Source: Escherichia boydii (GTDB lineage Bacteria; Pseudomonadota; Gammaproteobacteria; Enterobacterales; Enterobacteriaceae). Taken from it: a DNA stretch of 64,000 nucleotides. Of the stretch, positions 37,372 to 46,128 are shown one piece after another. The DNA lies in the NCBI GenBank assembly GCA_041890495.1, contig CP169086.1:2604001-2668000 (forward strand), given 5' to 3'. Each line of letters begins with the position of its first letter. The stretch's first letter is position 1. Position numbers and translations under genes: made by a program. Below the pieces are notes generated by a model, which saw only the letters and a list, made by a program, of their open reading frames with translations, did no database searches and had not been told where the DNA came from.

Positions 37372-38475
37372 TCAGGCGGCCACTTCGGTACGGCTGCGCC
37401 CGGCATTTTTCGCTCTGTACAGCGCCACGTCAGCCGCCTTTAGCCATTCCCGATAATGTCCAAACTGCGGCCCCCAGGGGGCAACGCCTACGCTGATGCG
37501 CAGCGCCTCTTTTGGCGCGCACGGTAGCGACAGCGTTTCCAGCCGCTCATGCACCCGGGACATCACGGCGATCGCGCTTTCCGCTGCGGTCTGCGACATA
37601 ATCACCGCAAACTCATCCCCGCCAAACCGGCCGATGGCATCACCTGACCGCACCGACATCTGGAGCTGGCGCGTGATGGCAATGATCGCCTCATCCCCCA
37701 CGGCGTGACCCCAGGTATCGTTGATATTTTTAAAATGATCGATATCAATCAGCAAAATCGTGGCGGTGCAGTGGTCGCGGCGGCAATGCTCAAATTCATT
37801 TCGCAGCAGCATTTCCCAGTGGCGTCGATTAAAGACCCCGGTCATGCCGTCGCGGGTGCTCATCATTTCCAGCCGCTGCTTGTGCTCAGCAAGCCTGACG
37901 GCGGTGCGGTGGCTGAGCCAGGCAAACAGCATGGGATAAAGCACCAGCACCGGCAGCGTTAACCCCCACTCCACCGGGTCGGGATTGAAGACGGCCATGT
38001 GACCGACAAGCGGCAGCGTCACCAGCGCGGAGAGCAGGGTTAACAGGATCCCCGGAATAAACAGACGACAGCCCCCGGAGCCCATCATGTTCATCCCTAC
38101 CATCATCACCAGCGCTGCAGTGGGTAACGCGCTCACCCCCATCACGCCGATCCAGAGCCCGGCGATAATGGCATCTATTTTAAGATTGAAAATTTCCTGC
38201 TGATGAGGTGACGCGGCCCGGCAGGACAGCTGCCAGGCGAAATGGGGCCAGACGAACGCCCAACCGACCAGTAAAAGCCACCAGCCTCCGGGTAAAAAAT
38301 GGGTGACCAGCATTCCTGCAACCGGGAAAAACATTGCTGCCAGCCCCACGGCGCGCGCCAGCCGAACCCGCCGGGCAAACTGAATGCCGGCGCGGTGAGA
38401 GTCATCCTGAGAAAGGGTTAAATTCCACTCTTCCCGAATGCGCTTTTTGTTGTAATACGTTTCATCATTCATCAT
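37372..38475 (-). CDS. dgcC: Diguanylate cyclase DgcC (AdrA), MASE2-GGDEF
   Basis: The product has 367 residues and is an inner-membrane cyclase making c-di-GMP, which in E. coli and Salmonella activates cellulose synthesis under CsgD. The MASE2 sensor (about residues 25-180) has repeated spans including VGLAAMFFPVAGMLVTHF. The GGDEF domain (about 205-365) has RDGMTGVFNRRHWE, the active site FGGDEFAV and, five residues before it, an RSGD inhibitory I-site. ISVGVAPWG follows. The first of two adjacent ATGs is used; E. coli starts three codons earlier, where this sequence has ATA. It is G/C-rich and diverged from K-12. Confidence 0.93.
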   Translation of the reverse strand: MMNDETYYNKKRIREEWNLTLSQDDSHRAGIQFARRVRLARAVGLAAMFFPVAGMLVTHFLPGGWWLLLVGWAFVWPHFAWQLSCRAASPHQQEIFNLKIDAIIAGLWIGVMGVSALPTAALVMMVGMNMMGSGGCRLFIPGILLTLLSALVTLPLVGHMAVFNPDPVEWGLTLPVLVLYPMLFAWLSHRTAVRLAEHKQRLEMMSTRDGMTGVFNRRHWEMLLRNEFEHCRRDHCTATILLIDIDHFKNINDTWGHAVGDEAIIAITRQLQMSVRSGDAIGRFGGDEFAVIMSQTAAESAIAVMSRVHERLETLSLPCAPKEALRISVGVAPWGPQFGHYREWLKAADVALYRAKNAGRSRTEVAA

Positions 38476-38543
38476 TTTTGGGAATATTCTGAAACATTTT
38501 CCCAAATTATAGAGAGGGGGTCTGCGGGGAAAGTATGAAATTT

Positions 38544-38571
38544 CGGGTGAGCCGCCGGAGCCGCTCACCCG
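38544..38571 (-). terminator. Hairpin after psiF
   Basis: CGGGTGAGC (38544-38552) pairs perfectly with GCTCACCCG (38563-38571). On the minus strand AAATTTC follows, so it is a moderate terminator for the phoA-psiF transcript. Confidence 0.6.
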
Positions 38572-38577
38572 TTCGAA

Positions 38578-38898
38578 CTACACTTTTTTCTTCAGGCAGG
38601 CACTCATGAACTTGCTGCGATCATCCCCTTTCAGGGACTGCTCGGTTGCCTTCGCATTACACTCGCGCATCTTTTGCTGCTGCGGGGTCAGGCTTTTTTC
38701 AGCTGGCTTCGCGGCGCCGTTTTTGAGGCAGTCGCTCATGTAGGTCTTGCGAGCATCGCCCTTCAGACTCTGAGACGTCGCCTGTTGATTACAGGTGGTC
38801 ATACGCTGCTGCTGCGGCGTTAACGTTTTCTCTTCCGCGTTCGCCGATGCGACCAGGAACAGGCCGGAGAGCAGAGTAACCAGTAATGTTGTTTTCAT
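38578..38898 (-). CDS. psiF: Phosphate starvation-inducible protein PsiF
   Basis: PsiF, 106 residues, is a small periplasmic protein: signal peptide MKTTLLVTLLSGLFLVASA cut near ANA-EEK. Two copies of the PsiF repeat follow (LTPQQQRMTTCNQQATSQS, then LTPQQQKMRECNAKATEQS), each with two Cys that may form a disulfide. It is 89 bases downstream of phoA, and in E. coli the two are induced together by PhoB. The start is the ATG with a signal peptide, not the longer in-frame ATG. Function unknown. Confidence 0.93.
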   Translation of the reverse strand: MKTTLLVTLLSGLFLVASANAEEKTLTPQQQRMTTCNQQATSQSLKGDARKTYMSDCLKNGAAKPAEKSLTPQQQKMRECNAKATEQSLKGDDRSKFMSACLKKKV

Positions 38899-38987
38899 TG
38901 CACCATCCTTTTGTGAACATTCCCTGTAAGTCTGGTTCGTGACAGCAAAAAAACCAGCCGACAGATGTGATTTCCGCCGGGATTTTA

Positions 38988-40404
38988 TCATTTCAGACCC
39001 AGCGCCGCCTTCATGGTATAGAACAGATCCGTTTGATCCGTCAGGCCTACCACGTTTGCCGCGTGCGGGCCGTAGGCGGCAATGCGCAGCTGGGTGCCAG
39101 TGTGCTCCATGGACTCTTCTTCAGAGTTGCCGTAGCTCATCACCATGACGGCGCCATCTTTGGTGTTCAGCGCCTGCGTCAGGCCCGGGGCTTTGGTGTC
39201 TGGCGGAATGATCTGGCTGGCGTGCGCGTGGTCCGCGGTGACGATCACCAGGGTGTTACCGTCTTTTTTCGCAAACTCAAGCGCCTTCTGCACCGCTTCG
39301 TCCAGATCGACGGTTTCGCCAATCTGACCGCACGGATTCGCCGCATGATCCTGCTTATCGATTGACGCCCCTTCCACCTGCAGGAAGAACCCTTTTTCGC
39401 TCTTGCTCAGCAGAGAGATCGCTTTATCGGTCATCGCCGCCAGCGTCGGTACACTGTCCGTGCGTTTCGGGTTTGGCGTACAGGTCACCGCAGGCTGATC
39501 GATGTTGCCGTGATAAGAGGCTTTTGGTCCTTCCCAGCGCACGGGCATGTTGCCGTCAGAGAACAGCCCCAGCAGCGGTTTGTTCTGGTTCGCCTCGGTA
39601 ATTGCCGCCAGCGAATTTGCGTCACTCACCAGCTGATAGCCGCGAGCCTGCGCTTGCTCGCGCAGCGTTTTGCCCTGCCACTCGCCCGCCGTCGCGGTTT
39701 CCGCGAAGGTTTTCGCGCCGCCGCCCAGGGTCACGTCAGGACGCGCGTTCAGCAGCTGTTCCGTAATCGAGCCTTTGCCGCCTTTTTCCAGCGCATTCGT
39801 TGGGCATTTTTTCGCTGGTCACTGACGGGCCGTAGCACTTACGCGAGGTCACGTGCGCCACCAGCGCCGCGGGCGTCGCATCCTGAAGTTCAGCTGTGGA
39901 GACGTTGCCGGTCGCCAGGCCCGCCGCCTTTGCCATCTCCAGAAGGGTTTGATGATCTTTTTCGTGAATATCCACACCCAGCGCACCATTATAGGTTTTC
40001 ACGCCGGTGGACCACGCCGTGGCAGAGGCCGCGGAGTCCGTTACGTAATCCGGTTTACCGGTTTTTTTATCCAGCGCGTAATGGGTATATTGTCCGGTCA
40101 GCGGTAAGGCGTCGATGCCTTTAAAAAAGCCGCCCGCTCCCTCAGCATAATTTCGCGCCGCCGTGATTTCGGAATCGCCCATTCCATCGCCAATCAGCAG
40201 AATAATATTTTTCGCCGGTTTATCATTTAGCGAAGCGCGAATAGCGGCAGTTTGATCTTCTGATAAACGGCGTGCGCCGCCAGGCTGGGTGATATCCCCT
40301 TTTGCCGCACGATTATCCAGCACGCTGGTTTGCGTCGTATCAGCATAAATGGCAGGGGTAATTAACAGGGGAAGTAATGCGATGAAAAGTGCGCTCTGTT
40401 TCAA
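38988..40404 (-). pseudogene. phoA: Alkaline phosphatase PhoA with one-base insertion
   Basis: PhoA is the periplasmic dimeric Zn/Mg alkaline phosphatase. The signal peptide is MKQSALFIALLPLLITPAIY. Active-site VTDSAASATAW (Ser102 equivalent), metal ligands in LIGDGMGDSE, DKQDHAANP and VTADHAHAS are all present. The frame shifts in a run of six T (39807-39812, A6 on the coding strand). With five A the reading becomes KCYGPSVTSEKCPTNALEKG, restoring the disulfide Cys and a 471-residue protein, the K-12 length. As printed the product ends soon after the break. The single homopolymer gain makes a sequence error the better explanation. The sequence belongs to the diverged block. Confidence 0.9.
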
Positions 40405-40448
40405 TTTATTTTCTCCATGTACAAATACATAAAAATAAAAACAGAGCG

Positions 40449-40482
40449 ACTATAGGCATCCTGCATGACAATTCTATGACAC
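40449..40482 (-). promoter_or_regulatory. phoA promoter with Pho box
   Basis: On the minus strand GTGTCATAGAATTGTCATGC plus AG (40461-40482) matches the two-repeat Pho box, and TATAGT (40449-40454) is the -10. The leader to the phoA start is strongly similar to the known E. coli promoter. There is no good -35, as expected for a PhoB-activated promoter. Confidence 0.85.
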
Positions 40483-40503
40483 GTCGTTACGTCCTGTGAC
40501 GGT

Positions 40504-40764
40504 TTAGCTGCGCGGATGCCTTAACAGCTTCTTTACGTACTGGTGGAGCATCTCAGCATCCTCAACCGGTACCTGCGATTCAGGTCTGACGCTCTCCAGC
40601 GCGCCTTCAACGCTTTCAATCAACGCCTGTTGATCGGTTTTCGCCATTTGTCGCAGCAGCGCGGTGACCACTATTTCAAGCGCTTCGACCTGAGCCACCA
40701 GCTCTTTTGACTCCTCTTCCTTTTGTGCCAGCTTGACCAGCAATTCAGCAATGAGATTCTTCAT
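40504..40764 (-). CDS. iraP: Anti-adaptor protein IraP
   Basis: IraP, 86 residues, binds RssB during phosphate starvation and so protects RpoS from ClpXP. It starts MKNLIAELLVKLAQKEEESK and is largely a coiled coil (KELVAQVEALEIVVTALLRQ), ending KKLLRHPRS. The length and both ends match E. coli IraP with substitutions. The longer upstream frame is rejected because GGCACG plus an AGGAACTGG-like site precede this ATG and the family starts here. It lies upstream of phoA on the same strand. Confidence 0.92.
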   Translation of the reverse strand: MKNLIAELLVKLAQKEEESKELVAQVEALEIVVTALLRQMAKTDQQALIESVEGALESVRPESQVPVEDAEMLHQYVKKLLRHPRS

Positions 40765-40974
40765 CGTGCCAGTTCCTTTTTCAGTTTTGTCTGACGTTAT
40801 CACTCTGAATCCATATTGCAAAGAGAAGATATTAATTATGGTATGCAAAAGTGATACAGGAACGGAAATAAAGAGGCAGCGCCGTGAGCGAAACGTTTTT
40901 CTATAAAAAGATGCCGCATTTTGTTATATAAAAATGCGGCTACCATAAGAATATATAATACATCTGACAAATCG

Positions 40975-42189
40975 TTATCTCGTCGATTTGGCCTCCGCCA
41001 TTTGTCTGCGACGGCGCAGCGCAATAGCCAGCTGGATAATATTGATTAAAACGACAATCGCCGTGGCGGCAAATACCCAACGAAAACCGGCCATTGCGGA
41101 AACGGATGCGCCAATAAGCGGACCGGCAACATTCCCCAGATACATAAATGACTGGTTATATCCAAAAATACGCCCCGTCACCTGGTCGCTGGAATATTTG
41201 ACCAGCAGGGTCTGTACCGCAGGCAACATGGCACCGTCAGCAAAGCCGAGCAGAAATCGCAATACGCCAAGCTGAAGCGGAGAGGTGACAAACGACATCG
41301 CGAAGAAGAGCACGACCGCAAAAATCAGCGTCGCCATCAGGATGCGCGCGGTGCCGATCCTGTCACCCAGTTTCCCCAGACGGGGCGCGGAAATCAGGGC
41401 GGATACGCCCGGCACGGCGGCAATCATGCCGCTCAGAAAAGCGATATTCGTGCTCTCCGGCTCCATCGACTTAATAAACAGCGCCAGAATCGGACCGACC
41501 GAACCGTTACAGAGCTGGATAACCATAGTGGTCACAAACAGGCTGATCATCAGCCCCGGATAGGGCAGCGAGGCGAAGACCGCCTTGCCGCTGAGGCGTT
41601 CAGATTTACTGATAACCGGGCGCCCCCCTTCTTTAATCAGAAATAGCGTGACCAGAAAACTAACCACCAGCAGGATCGCGGTGATAATAAATACCGCTCG
41701 CAGCCCGACGTGGTCCGCCAAAAAGCCCCCCAGCAGCGGCCCGCCGATAACGCCGCTTATCTGTGCCGTGGAGAGCGTACTCAGCGCCCAGCCGCTACGC
41801 TCGCGCGGCACCTGAGAGGCGACAAGCGCCATGGCATTCGGAATGTAACCTGACGTCAGCCCCATCACCGCACGCAGGAAAAACAGCTGCCAGACGTTAG
41901 TGGCGAAGGCCTGCAGCAGAATGGCAATCGCCATCCCGAGCGAGGCGCGCAGCAGCATCAGTTTTCGGCCTTTCCGATCCGCCAGGCTGCCCCACATCGG
42001 TGACACAATGGCGGAGACCAGAAACGTGACGCTGAACGTCAGACCGGACCACATGGAGAGCGCTTCATGCGAAGTCACCCCCAGCTGCGAAACGTACAGC
42101 GGCAGGAACGGCAGGATCTGGCTGATGGCCAGCCCGGTAAAGAAGCAGCCGAACCAGACCGAGATGAGATTAACTTTCCAGGATTCCAT
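40975..42189 (-). CDS. MFS multidrug exporter, MdtG-like
   Basis: The product has 404 residues and 12 predicted spans. The MFS loop motif GSLADRKGRKLMLLR, the motif C-like region GVIGGPLLGGFLADHVGLR in span 5 and RLGKLGDRIGTARIL in the second half are strong. It is about half identical, by eye, to E. coli MdtG (both have GVTxHxALxMWSG and FLLGxADGAxLPAVQTLLV), so it is a paralogue. It is probably a proton-driven drug efflux pump of the DHA1 group; substrates are unknown. K-12 has no such gene between iraP and ddlA. It is not araJ, which has a different N-terminus. Confidence 0.85.
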   Translation of the reverse strand: MESWKVNLISVWFGCFFTGLAISQILPFLPLYVSQLGVTSHEALSMWSGLTFSVTFLVSAIVSPMWGSLADRKGRKLMLLRASLGMAIAILLQAFATNVWQLFFLRAVMGLTSGYIPNAMALVASQVPRERSGWALSTLSTAQISGVIGGPLLGGFLADHVGLRAVFIITAILLVVSFLVTLFLIKEGGRPVISKSERLSGKAVFASLPYPGLMISLFVTTMVIQLCNGSVGPILALFIKSMEPESTNIAFLSGMIAAVPGVSALISAPRLGKLGDRIGTARILMATLIFAVVLFFAMSFVTSPLQLGVLRFLLGFADGAMLPAVQTLLVKYSSDQVTGRIFGYNQSFMYLGNVAGPLIGASVSAMAGFRWVFAATAIVVLINIIQLAIALRRRRQMAEAKSTR

Positions 42190-42357
42190 AACGAAATAGT
42201 CTTCATTTTTAGGCGAATTCGCCTACAGATTAGCAAGTTACGCGTTTTGACGTCGCACCAGAGATGCGGCCGGACTGACTTTGGTGTTTTATCTTCCCAG
42301 TCATCATATTTGTGAAATAAGTCACAATTCATCCATTTTCTGGCGGAATATTATGCT

Positions 42358-43041
42358 TCACCGACAGAGTCCGAAACCGCGCATGCCCAGATGAAAATGG
42401 TTGGCATGCGCCGCGTTATACTCCGGTCCCAGGCCGTTTCCGTAGTAGCCACAGCTCGCCGCCAGCATGGCCTTCAGCCATGGCTGCGTTGTCGCCGCCT
42501 TCCAGCCGTTCAGTACCGTGACGCGTTCCCCGTTCGCCAGACGAAAAGCGGCGATATCCAGCGCCTCCGCCGTGGCATGTTCACTGCGGCGCGCGTCAGG
42601 GCGGTGATAAATATTGCGGCAGGCAAAGCTGCCGAGATGGTCGATGCGCGCCAGGTCAGAGCCCGTATAGCGCTTTGTCAGCGGCCGTGCCTGCTGGCTA
42701 ATAAAGAGGGCTGAGCTGAGCGCCAGCGGACAGCTGGCAAGAAAGCTGCCGTTCAGGCCGACCGGGCCGAAGTCACGCACGCGCACGACGTTGCTCAGCG
42801 GGCATTCCCCGGCGCTGTCAGCGACCGGCTGGGTGCGGATGAGATCTCTTTGGTTAGCCTGTAACAACAGGCTCGCGCACGCCTCTGGGGTTAAACGCCG
42901 AAGCTTATACTGAGTGATTCGGCCTGGCGGATCGTCAAGCGTCAGCGGCATGAAAGGGTTGTAGTAAGGCGGCAACCAGCGGTAACCCAGCGTTGCGATG
43001 GTCAAAATGATAAATCCGGTCAGCAGCGTTTTTCCTTTCAC
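42358..43041 (-). CDS. Extensin-like (LAS metallopeptidase-fold) protein
   Basis: The product has 227 residues, with an N-terminal membrane anchor or signal (LLTGFIILTIATLGYRWLPP). The C-terminal extensin-like domain (about 75-227) has Cys pairs and the zinc-site pattern of LAS peptidases: SEHATAEALDI (His-X6-Asp) and NHFHLGM (His-X-His). That pattern is shared with D-Ala-D-Ala carboxypeptidases and lysostaphin-type enzymes, so a periplasmic peptidoglycan peptidase is plausible. It is divergent from ddlA, 103 bases away, and ddlA makes the D-Ala-D-Ala dipeptide. K-12 lacks the gene here. Confidence 0.8.
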   Translation of the reverse strand: MKGKTLLTGFIILTIATLGYRWLPPYYNPFMPLTLDDPPGRITQYKLRRLTPEACASLLLQANQRDLIRTQPVADSAGECPLSNVVRVRDFGPVGLNGSFLASCPLALSSALFISQQARPLTKRYTGSDLARIDHLGSFACRNIYHRPDARRSEHATAEALDIAAFRLANGERVTVLNGWKAATTQPWLKAMLAASCGYYGNGLGPEYNAAHANHFHLGMRGFGLCR

Positions 43042-43144
43042 TCTCCCCCCTCAACATTCCCCAAAACATTATGGCAGAAGGCCGCGAAACCCGCCGGGCA
43101 TCGTGGTATGTTATTGGCTTTTCGTCAGACTGGAAGAGAGTGAG

Positions 43145-44245
43145 ATGGCTAAGCAGCGCGTAGGTATTGTCTTTGGGGGAAAATCAGCGGAGCACGAAGT
43201 GTCATTGCAATCGGCCAAAAATATCGTTGATGCGATCGATAAAAGCCGTTTCGACGTGGTGCTGCTGGGCATTGATAAACAGGGCCAGTGGCACGTTAAC
43301 GATGCCAGCCAGTATCTGCTGAACGCTCACGATCCGGCACACATCGCCCTGAATCCTTCGGAAGTGAGCGTCGCCACCGTACCCGGCGTCGTGAAGGGGC
43401 AGCTCATCGACGCCGGCAATGCACAGGCTCTCGCCCAGATCGACGTTGTCTTCCCTATCGTTCACGGCACCCTGGGGGAAGATGGGTCCCTGCAGGGGAT
43501 GCTGCGCATGGCCAACCTGCCGTTCGTCGGCTCGGACGTACTTGGCTCTGCCGCGTGCATGGACAAAGACGTCACCAAACGCCTGCTGCGCGATGCCGGG
43601 CTGAACATTGCGCCATTCGTGACCCTTACTCGCGCCAACCGCGACAAGCACAGCTTCGCGCAAATTAGCGGAGAGCTGGGTCTGCCGCTGTTTGTGAAGC
43701 CGGCAAACCAGGGCTCCTCCGTGGGCGTAAGCAAAGTGACCAGCGAAGCAGAGTTCACGCAGGCCGTCCGTCTGGCGTTTGAGTTCGACCATAAAGTAGT
43801 GGTGGAGCAGGGCATCAAAGGCCGTGAAATTGAGTGTGCCGTGCTGGGCAACGATTTTCCACAGGCGAGCACCTGCGGCGAAGTGGTCTTAAACAGCGAC
43901 TTCTACTCGTACGACACCAAATACATTGATGACAAAGGCGCGCAGGTTGTCGTACCTGCGGATATCGATCCGGCGATTAACGATAAGATCCGGACGATCG
44001 CCATTCGCGCCTATCAGACGCTCGGCTGTAGCGGCATGGCGCGCGTGGATGTGTTCCTGACGGCGGAAAACGAGGTGGTGATCAATGAAATCAACACGCT
44101 GCCGGGGTTCACTAACATCAGCATGTATCCGAAACTGTGGCAGGCCAGCGGCCTTAGCTACCCGGAGCTGATCACCCGCCTGATCGAACTGGCGCTGGAG
44201 CGTCACGCCGCCGACAGCGCGCTTAAAAGTTCCGTAAACGGTTAA
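43145..44245 (+). CDS. ddlA: D-alanine--D-alanine ligase A
   Basis: DdlA, 366 residues, joins two D-Ala with ATP in the cytosol for peptidoglycan precursors. The N-terminal motif GIVFGGKSAEHEVS, HGTLGEDGSLQGML, the ATP-grasp segments LFVKPANQGSSVGVSKV and EQGIKGREIECAVLG, and the metal site FLTAENEVVINEINTLPGFT are intact. ATG 43145 gives MAKQRVGIVFGG, the family start, with GAGAG before it; a longer upstream frame reaches into the extensin-like gene and is rejected. DdlB elsewhere is normally the partner enzyme. Confidence 0.96.
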   Translation: MAKQRVGIVFGGKSAEHEVSLQSAKNIVDAIDKSRFDVVLLGIDKQGQWHVNDASQYLLNAHDPAHIALNPSEVSVATVPGVVKGQLIDAGNAQALAQIDVVFPIVHGTLGEDGSLQGMLRMANLPFVGSDVLGSAACMDKDVTKRLLRDAGLNIAPFVTLTRANRDKHSFAQISGELGLPLFVKPANQGSSVGVSKVTSEAEFTQAVRLAFEFDHKVVVEQGIKGREIECAVLGNDFPQASTCGEVVLNSDFYSYDTKYIDDKGAQVVVPADIDPAINDKIRTIAIRAYQTLGCSGMARVDVFLTAENEVVINEINTLPGFTNISMYPKLWQASGLSYPELITRLIELALERHAADSALKSSVNG

Positions 44246-44478
44246 TCGGCGCTTTTCGCCGACTCAGCTTCATCCGCTGTCGTCTCTTCAGGACGACGGC
44301 GGATAATAAACCCCGCCAGCCAGAAACTTATCACCCAGGTCACCAGCCCAACGGCATACGTTTGCCAGCCTTTTGCTTCAAACCCCAGCAGGCCCACGAC
44401 ACCGTTAAGAATAAAGATCAGCCCGATAGCGAAGGCGTAGTAGTGCCAGTCACGGCGTAGTTTGGACGTGAGCTTCAT
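44242..44478 (-). CDS. yaiZ: Small membrane protein YaiZ
   Basis: YaiZ, 78 residues, has two membrane segments (YYAFAIGLIFILNGVVGLLG and YAVGLVTWVISFWLAGFII) and a charged C-tail (RRRPEETTADEAESAKSAD). The core from RRDWHYYAFAIGL to WLAGFIIRRR is nearly invariant relative to K-12, while the tail is longer. Its last codon overlaps the ddlA stop by four bases on the opposite strand. The start MKLTSKLRRDW is preferred to a longer frame. Function unknown (DUF2754). Confidence 0.9.
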   Translation of the reverse strand: MKLTSKLRRDWHYYAFAIGLIFILNGVVGLLGFEAKGWQTYAVGLVTWVISFWLAGFIIRRRPEETTADEAESAKSAD

Positions 44479-44725
44479 AACAACTCCGGCAGGAAAAAAA
44501 GACATCCTCTCACAGTTTTACGGCCAGGTCTGTGGCAGATACGGAAATTCTGAAACGCGACGCAATTTCACTTAAGTGATGAAATTGTGATGTGCTGCAG
44601 AAATCAACAATCCAGGAGGATTCCGGCGCGTAAATTACCACGATTCTGATATTGACAAATGCGATGACCTGTCAAACTCACCCTGTACGAAGCGTAATAT
44701 CAGAGCGATTTATCCGGAGGTCATC

Positions 44726-45025
44726 ATGGCTGACTTTACATTGTCGAAACCGATTTTTGGCGGCAAACCAAAAACCTCCACGGCGGGTAATATCGCGTAT
44801 GCCCTGTTTGTCCTGTTCTGCTTCTGGGCTGGCTCACAGCTGCTCAATATGCTGGTCCATGCGCCTGGCGTTTATGAACACCTGATGCAGGTGCAGGATA
44901 ACGGACGCCCGCGAGTTGAGATTGGGTTTGGCGTCAGTACTCTGTTCGGCCTGATTCCCTTCCTCGCGGGATGTATGATTCTGGGCGTTGTGGCATTAGT
45001 GCTGCGCTTTCGCCGTCGCCGTTAA
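44726..45025 (+). CDS. yaiY: DUF2755 membrane protein YaiY
   Basis: YaiY, 99 residues, has two spans (NIAYALFVLFCFWAGSQLLN and TLFGLIPFLAGCMILGVVAL) and a basic C-terminus (RFRRRR). The start MADFTLSKPIFGGKPK is that of E. coli YaiY; GGAGG precedes it. It converges with yaiW, and the two stop regions overlap by four bases. Function unknown; inner membrane. Confidence 0.9.
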   Translation: MADFTLSKPIFGGKPKTSTAGNIAYALFVLFCFWAGSQLLNMLVHAPGVYEHLMQVQDNGRPRVEIGFGVSTLFGLIPFLAGCMILGVVALVLRFRRRR

Positions 45026-46116
45026 AGCCCCATACAGCGAGCCCGGCGATCGTCCACGCGTTTAGCGAACCACGCGGTGGTGAGGTTACGCGTGATCTTC
45101 GGGCTTTCCAGCTGAATGCCCGGCAGGATAGCCCTCGGTAACGTTTTCCCGCTCTTCTTCTCTGCAAGCGCAAAGACATTCTTGTACAGATCCGTTTTCT
45201 CAAAGGCCAGACTATCGCCTTTCTCAAGCTGGCGGCGAATGTCGCTGTTGCTCAAGCCAAGCGTGGTCGATAATTTCCGTACGGCAAGCTCTGTGCTTCC
45301 CGCCTCGCTGCTGCCGTAAGCGATGAGATCGCCGTCCAGAGCGAGCTTAACGCCACTTGCGCGGCTGACCGCACTCTGGAATGCCGCATTACGGCTGGCA
45401 TACCAGCCGGCATTAAAGTCGGCAAAGCGGTACAGCGGCTCATCGTAGTTCGCCGGGTAGTTCAACAGGTGATACGTACCGAACCACAGTCCACCGCGAA
45501 GAGAGAAGACCTCCTGGCGCACCGTACCGTCGATTTTCCACGGATAGCCGTCGGTGTGTTTCTCCGCGAACGCGATGCTTACCTGCATTGGGCCACCGGT
45601 GTGGACCGGGTTCAGTGAGCCAAACAGCTTCTGCCCCATTGGGACCATGCTGATGAAATCATCAAAGATGGCGCTAAGCTGTTTTTCGGTTTTCACCGTA
45701 TCCAGCCGTTCGCTGTAGCTTTTGCCGTTCGGCGAGGTGATTTTAAGCGCGGTATGCACCAGGAACACCGGAATGTGCATGGACTCCGCGCGGCGGTCGA
45801 TCTCTTTCCAGGCGATTTTATTCAGCCCCGGCACAGCCGGGTCTGACTGGTACATCGACTCCTGCTGTGCCACCGCCAGCACCGAGCAGATATTCTCCTC
45901 GGTCGGCGCGATCTTTTGGCTTTCAAAGGTTTTTGCCAGCGCGTCCGCCCAGGCATCGCGGTCTTTCACGCTCGCAGGCATCTTCTGCCGCACACGCTCG
46001 CCACATCTATCGCTTTTTTCGCCCTTTTTCAACGGTTGCGGAGCCTGACTACTACACCCCGCTAAAACCAGAACCGCCAACAATGACAGCGAAGATAGAG
46101 GATTGACGCGCGACAT
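45022..46116 (-). CDS. yaiW: Surface lipoprotein YaiW (DUF1615)
   Basis: YaiW, 364 residues, is an outer-membrane lipoprotein with lipobox LVLAGC (Cys21). The DUF1615 body follows (MYQSDPAVPGLNKIAWKEID; GGPMQVSIAFAEKH; WFGTYHLLNYPANYD). In E. coli it is cotranscribed with sbmA, and both affect uptake of proline-rich peptides such as Bac7. Here it follows sbmA by 12 bases. The sequence is diverged from K-12 and G/C-rich, whereas sbmA is E. coli-like, so a source switch lies in the short gap. Confidence 0.93.
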   Translation of the reverse strand: MSRVNPLSSLSLLAVLVLAGCSSQAPQPLKKGEKSDRCGERVRQKMPASVKDRDAWADALAKTFESQKIAPTEENICSVLAVAQQESMYQSDPAVPGLNKIAWKEIDRRAESMHIPVFLVHTALKITSPNGKSYSERLDTVKTEKQLSAIFDDFISMVPMGQKLFGSLNPVHTGGPMQVSIAFAEKHTDGYPWKIDGTVRQEVFSLRGGLWFGTYHLLNYPANYDEPLYRFADFNAGWYASRNAAFQSAVSRASGVKLALDGDLIAYGSSEAGSTELAVRKLSTTLGLSNSDIRRQLEKGDSLAFEKTDLYKNVFALAEKKSGKTLPRAILPGIQLESPKITRNLTTAWFAKRVDDRRARCMGL

Positions 46117-46128
46117 TACTTCTCCTTT

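Noticed and set aside
39800..39830. Considered loss of a PhoA disulfide (Met for Cys)
   Set aside because: The Met reading depends on the extra A of the frameshift; removing it gives Cys in the expected place.
40975..42189. Considered whether the MFS gene is a displaced araJ
   Set aside because: Sequence motifs follow MdtG (GVTxHxALxMWSG; ADGAMLPAVQTLLV), not AraJ, and the location differs.
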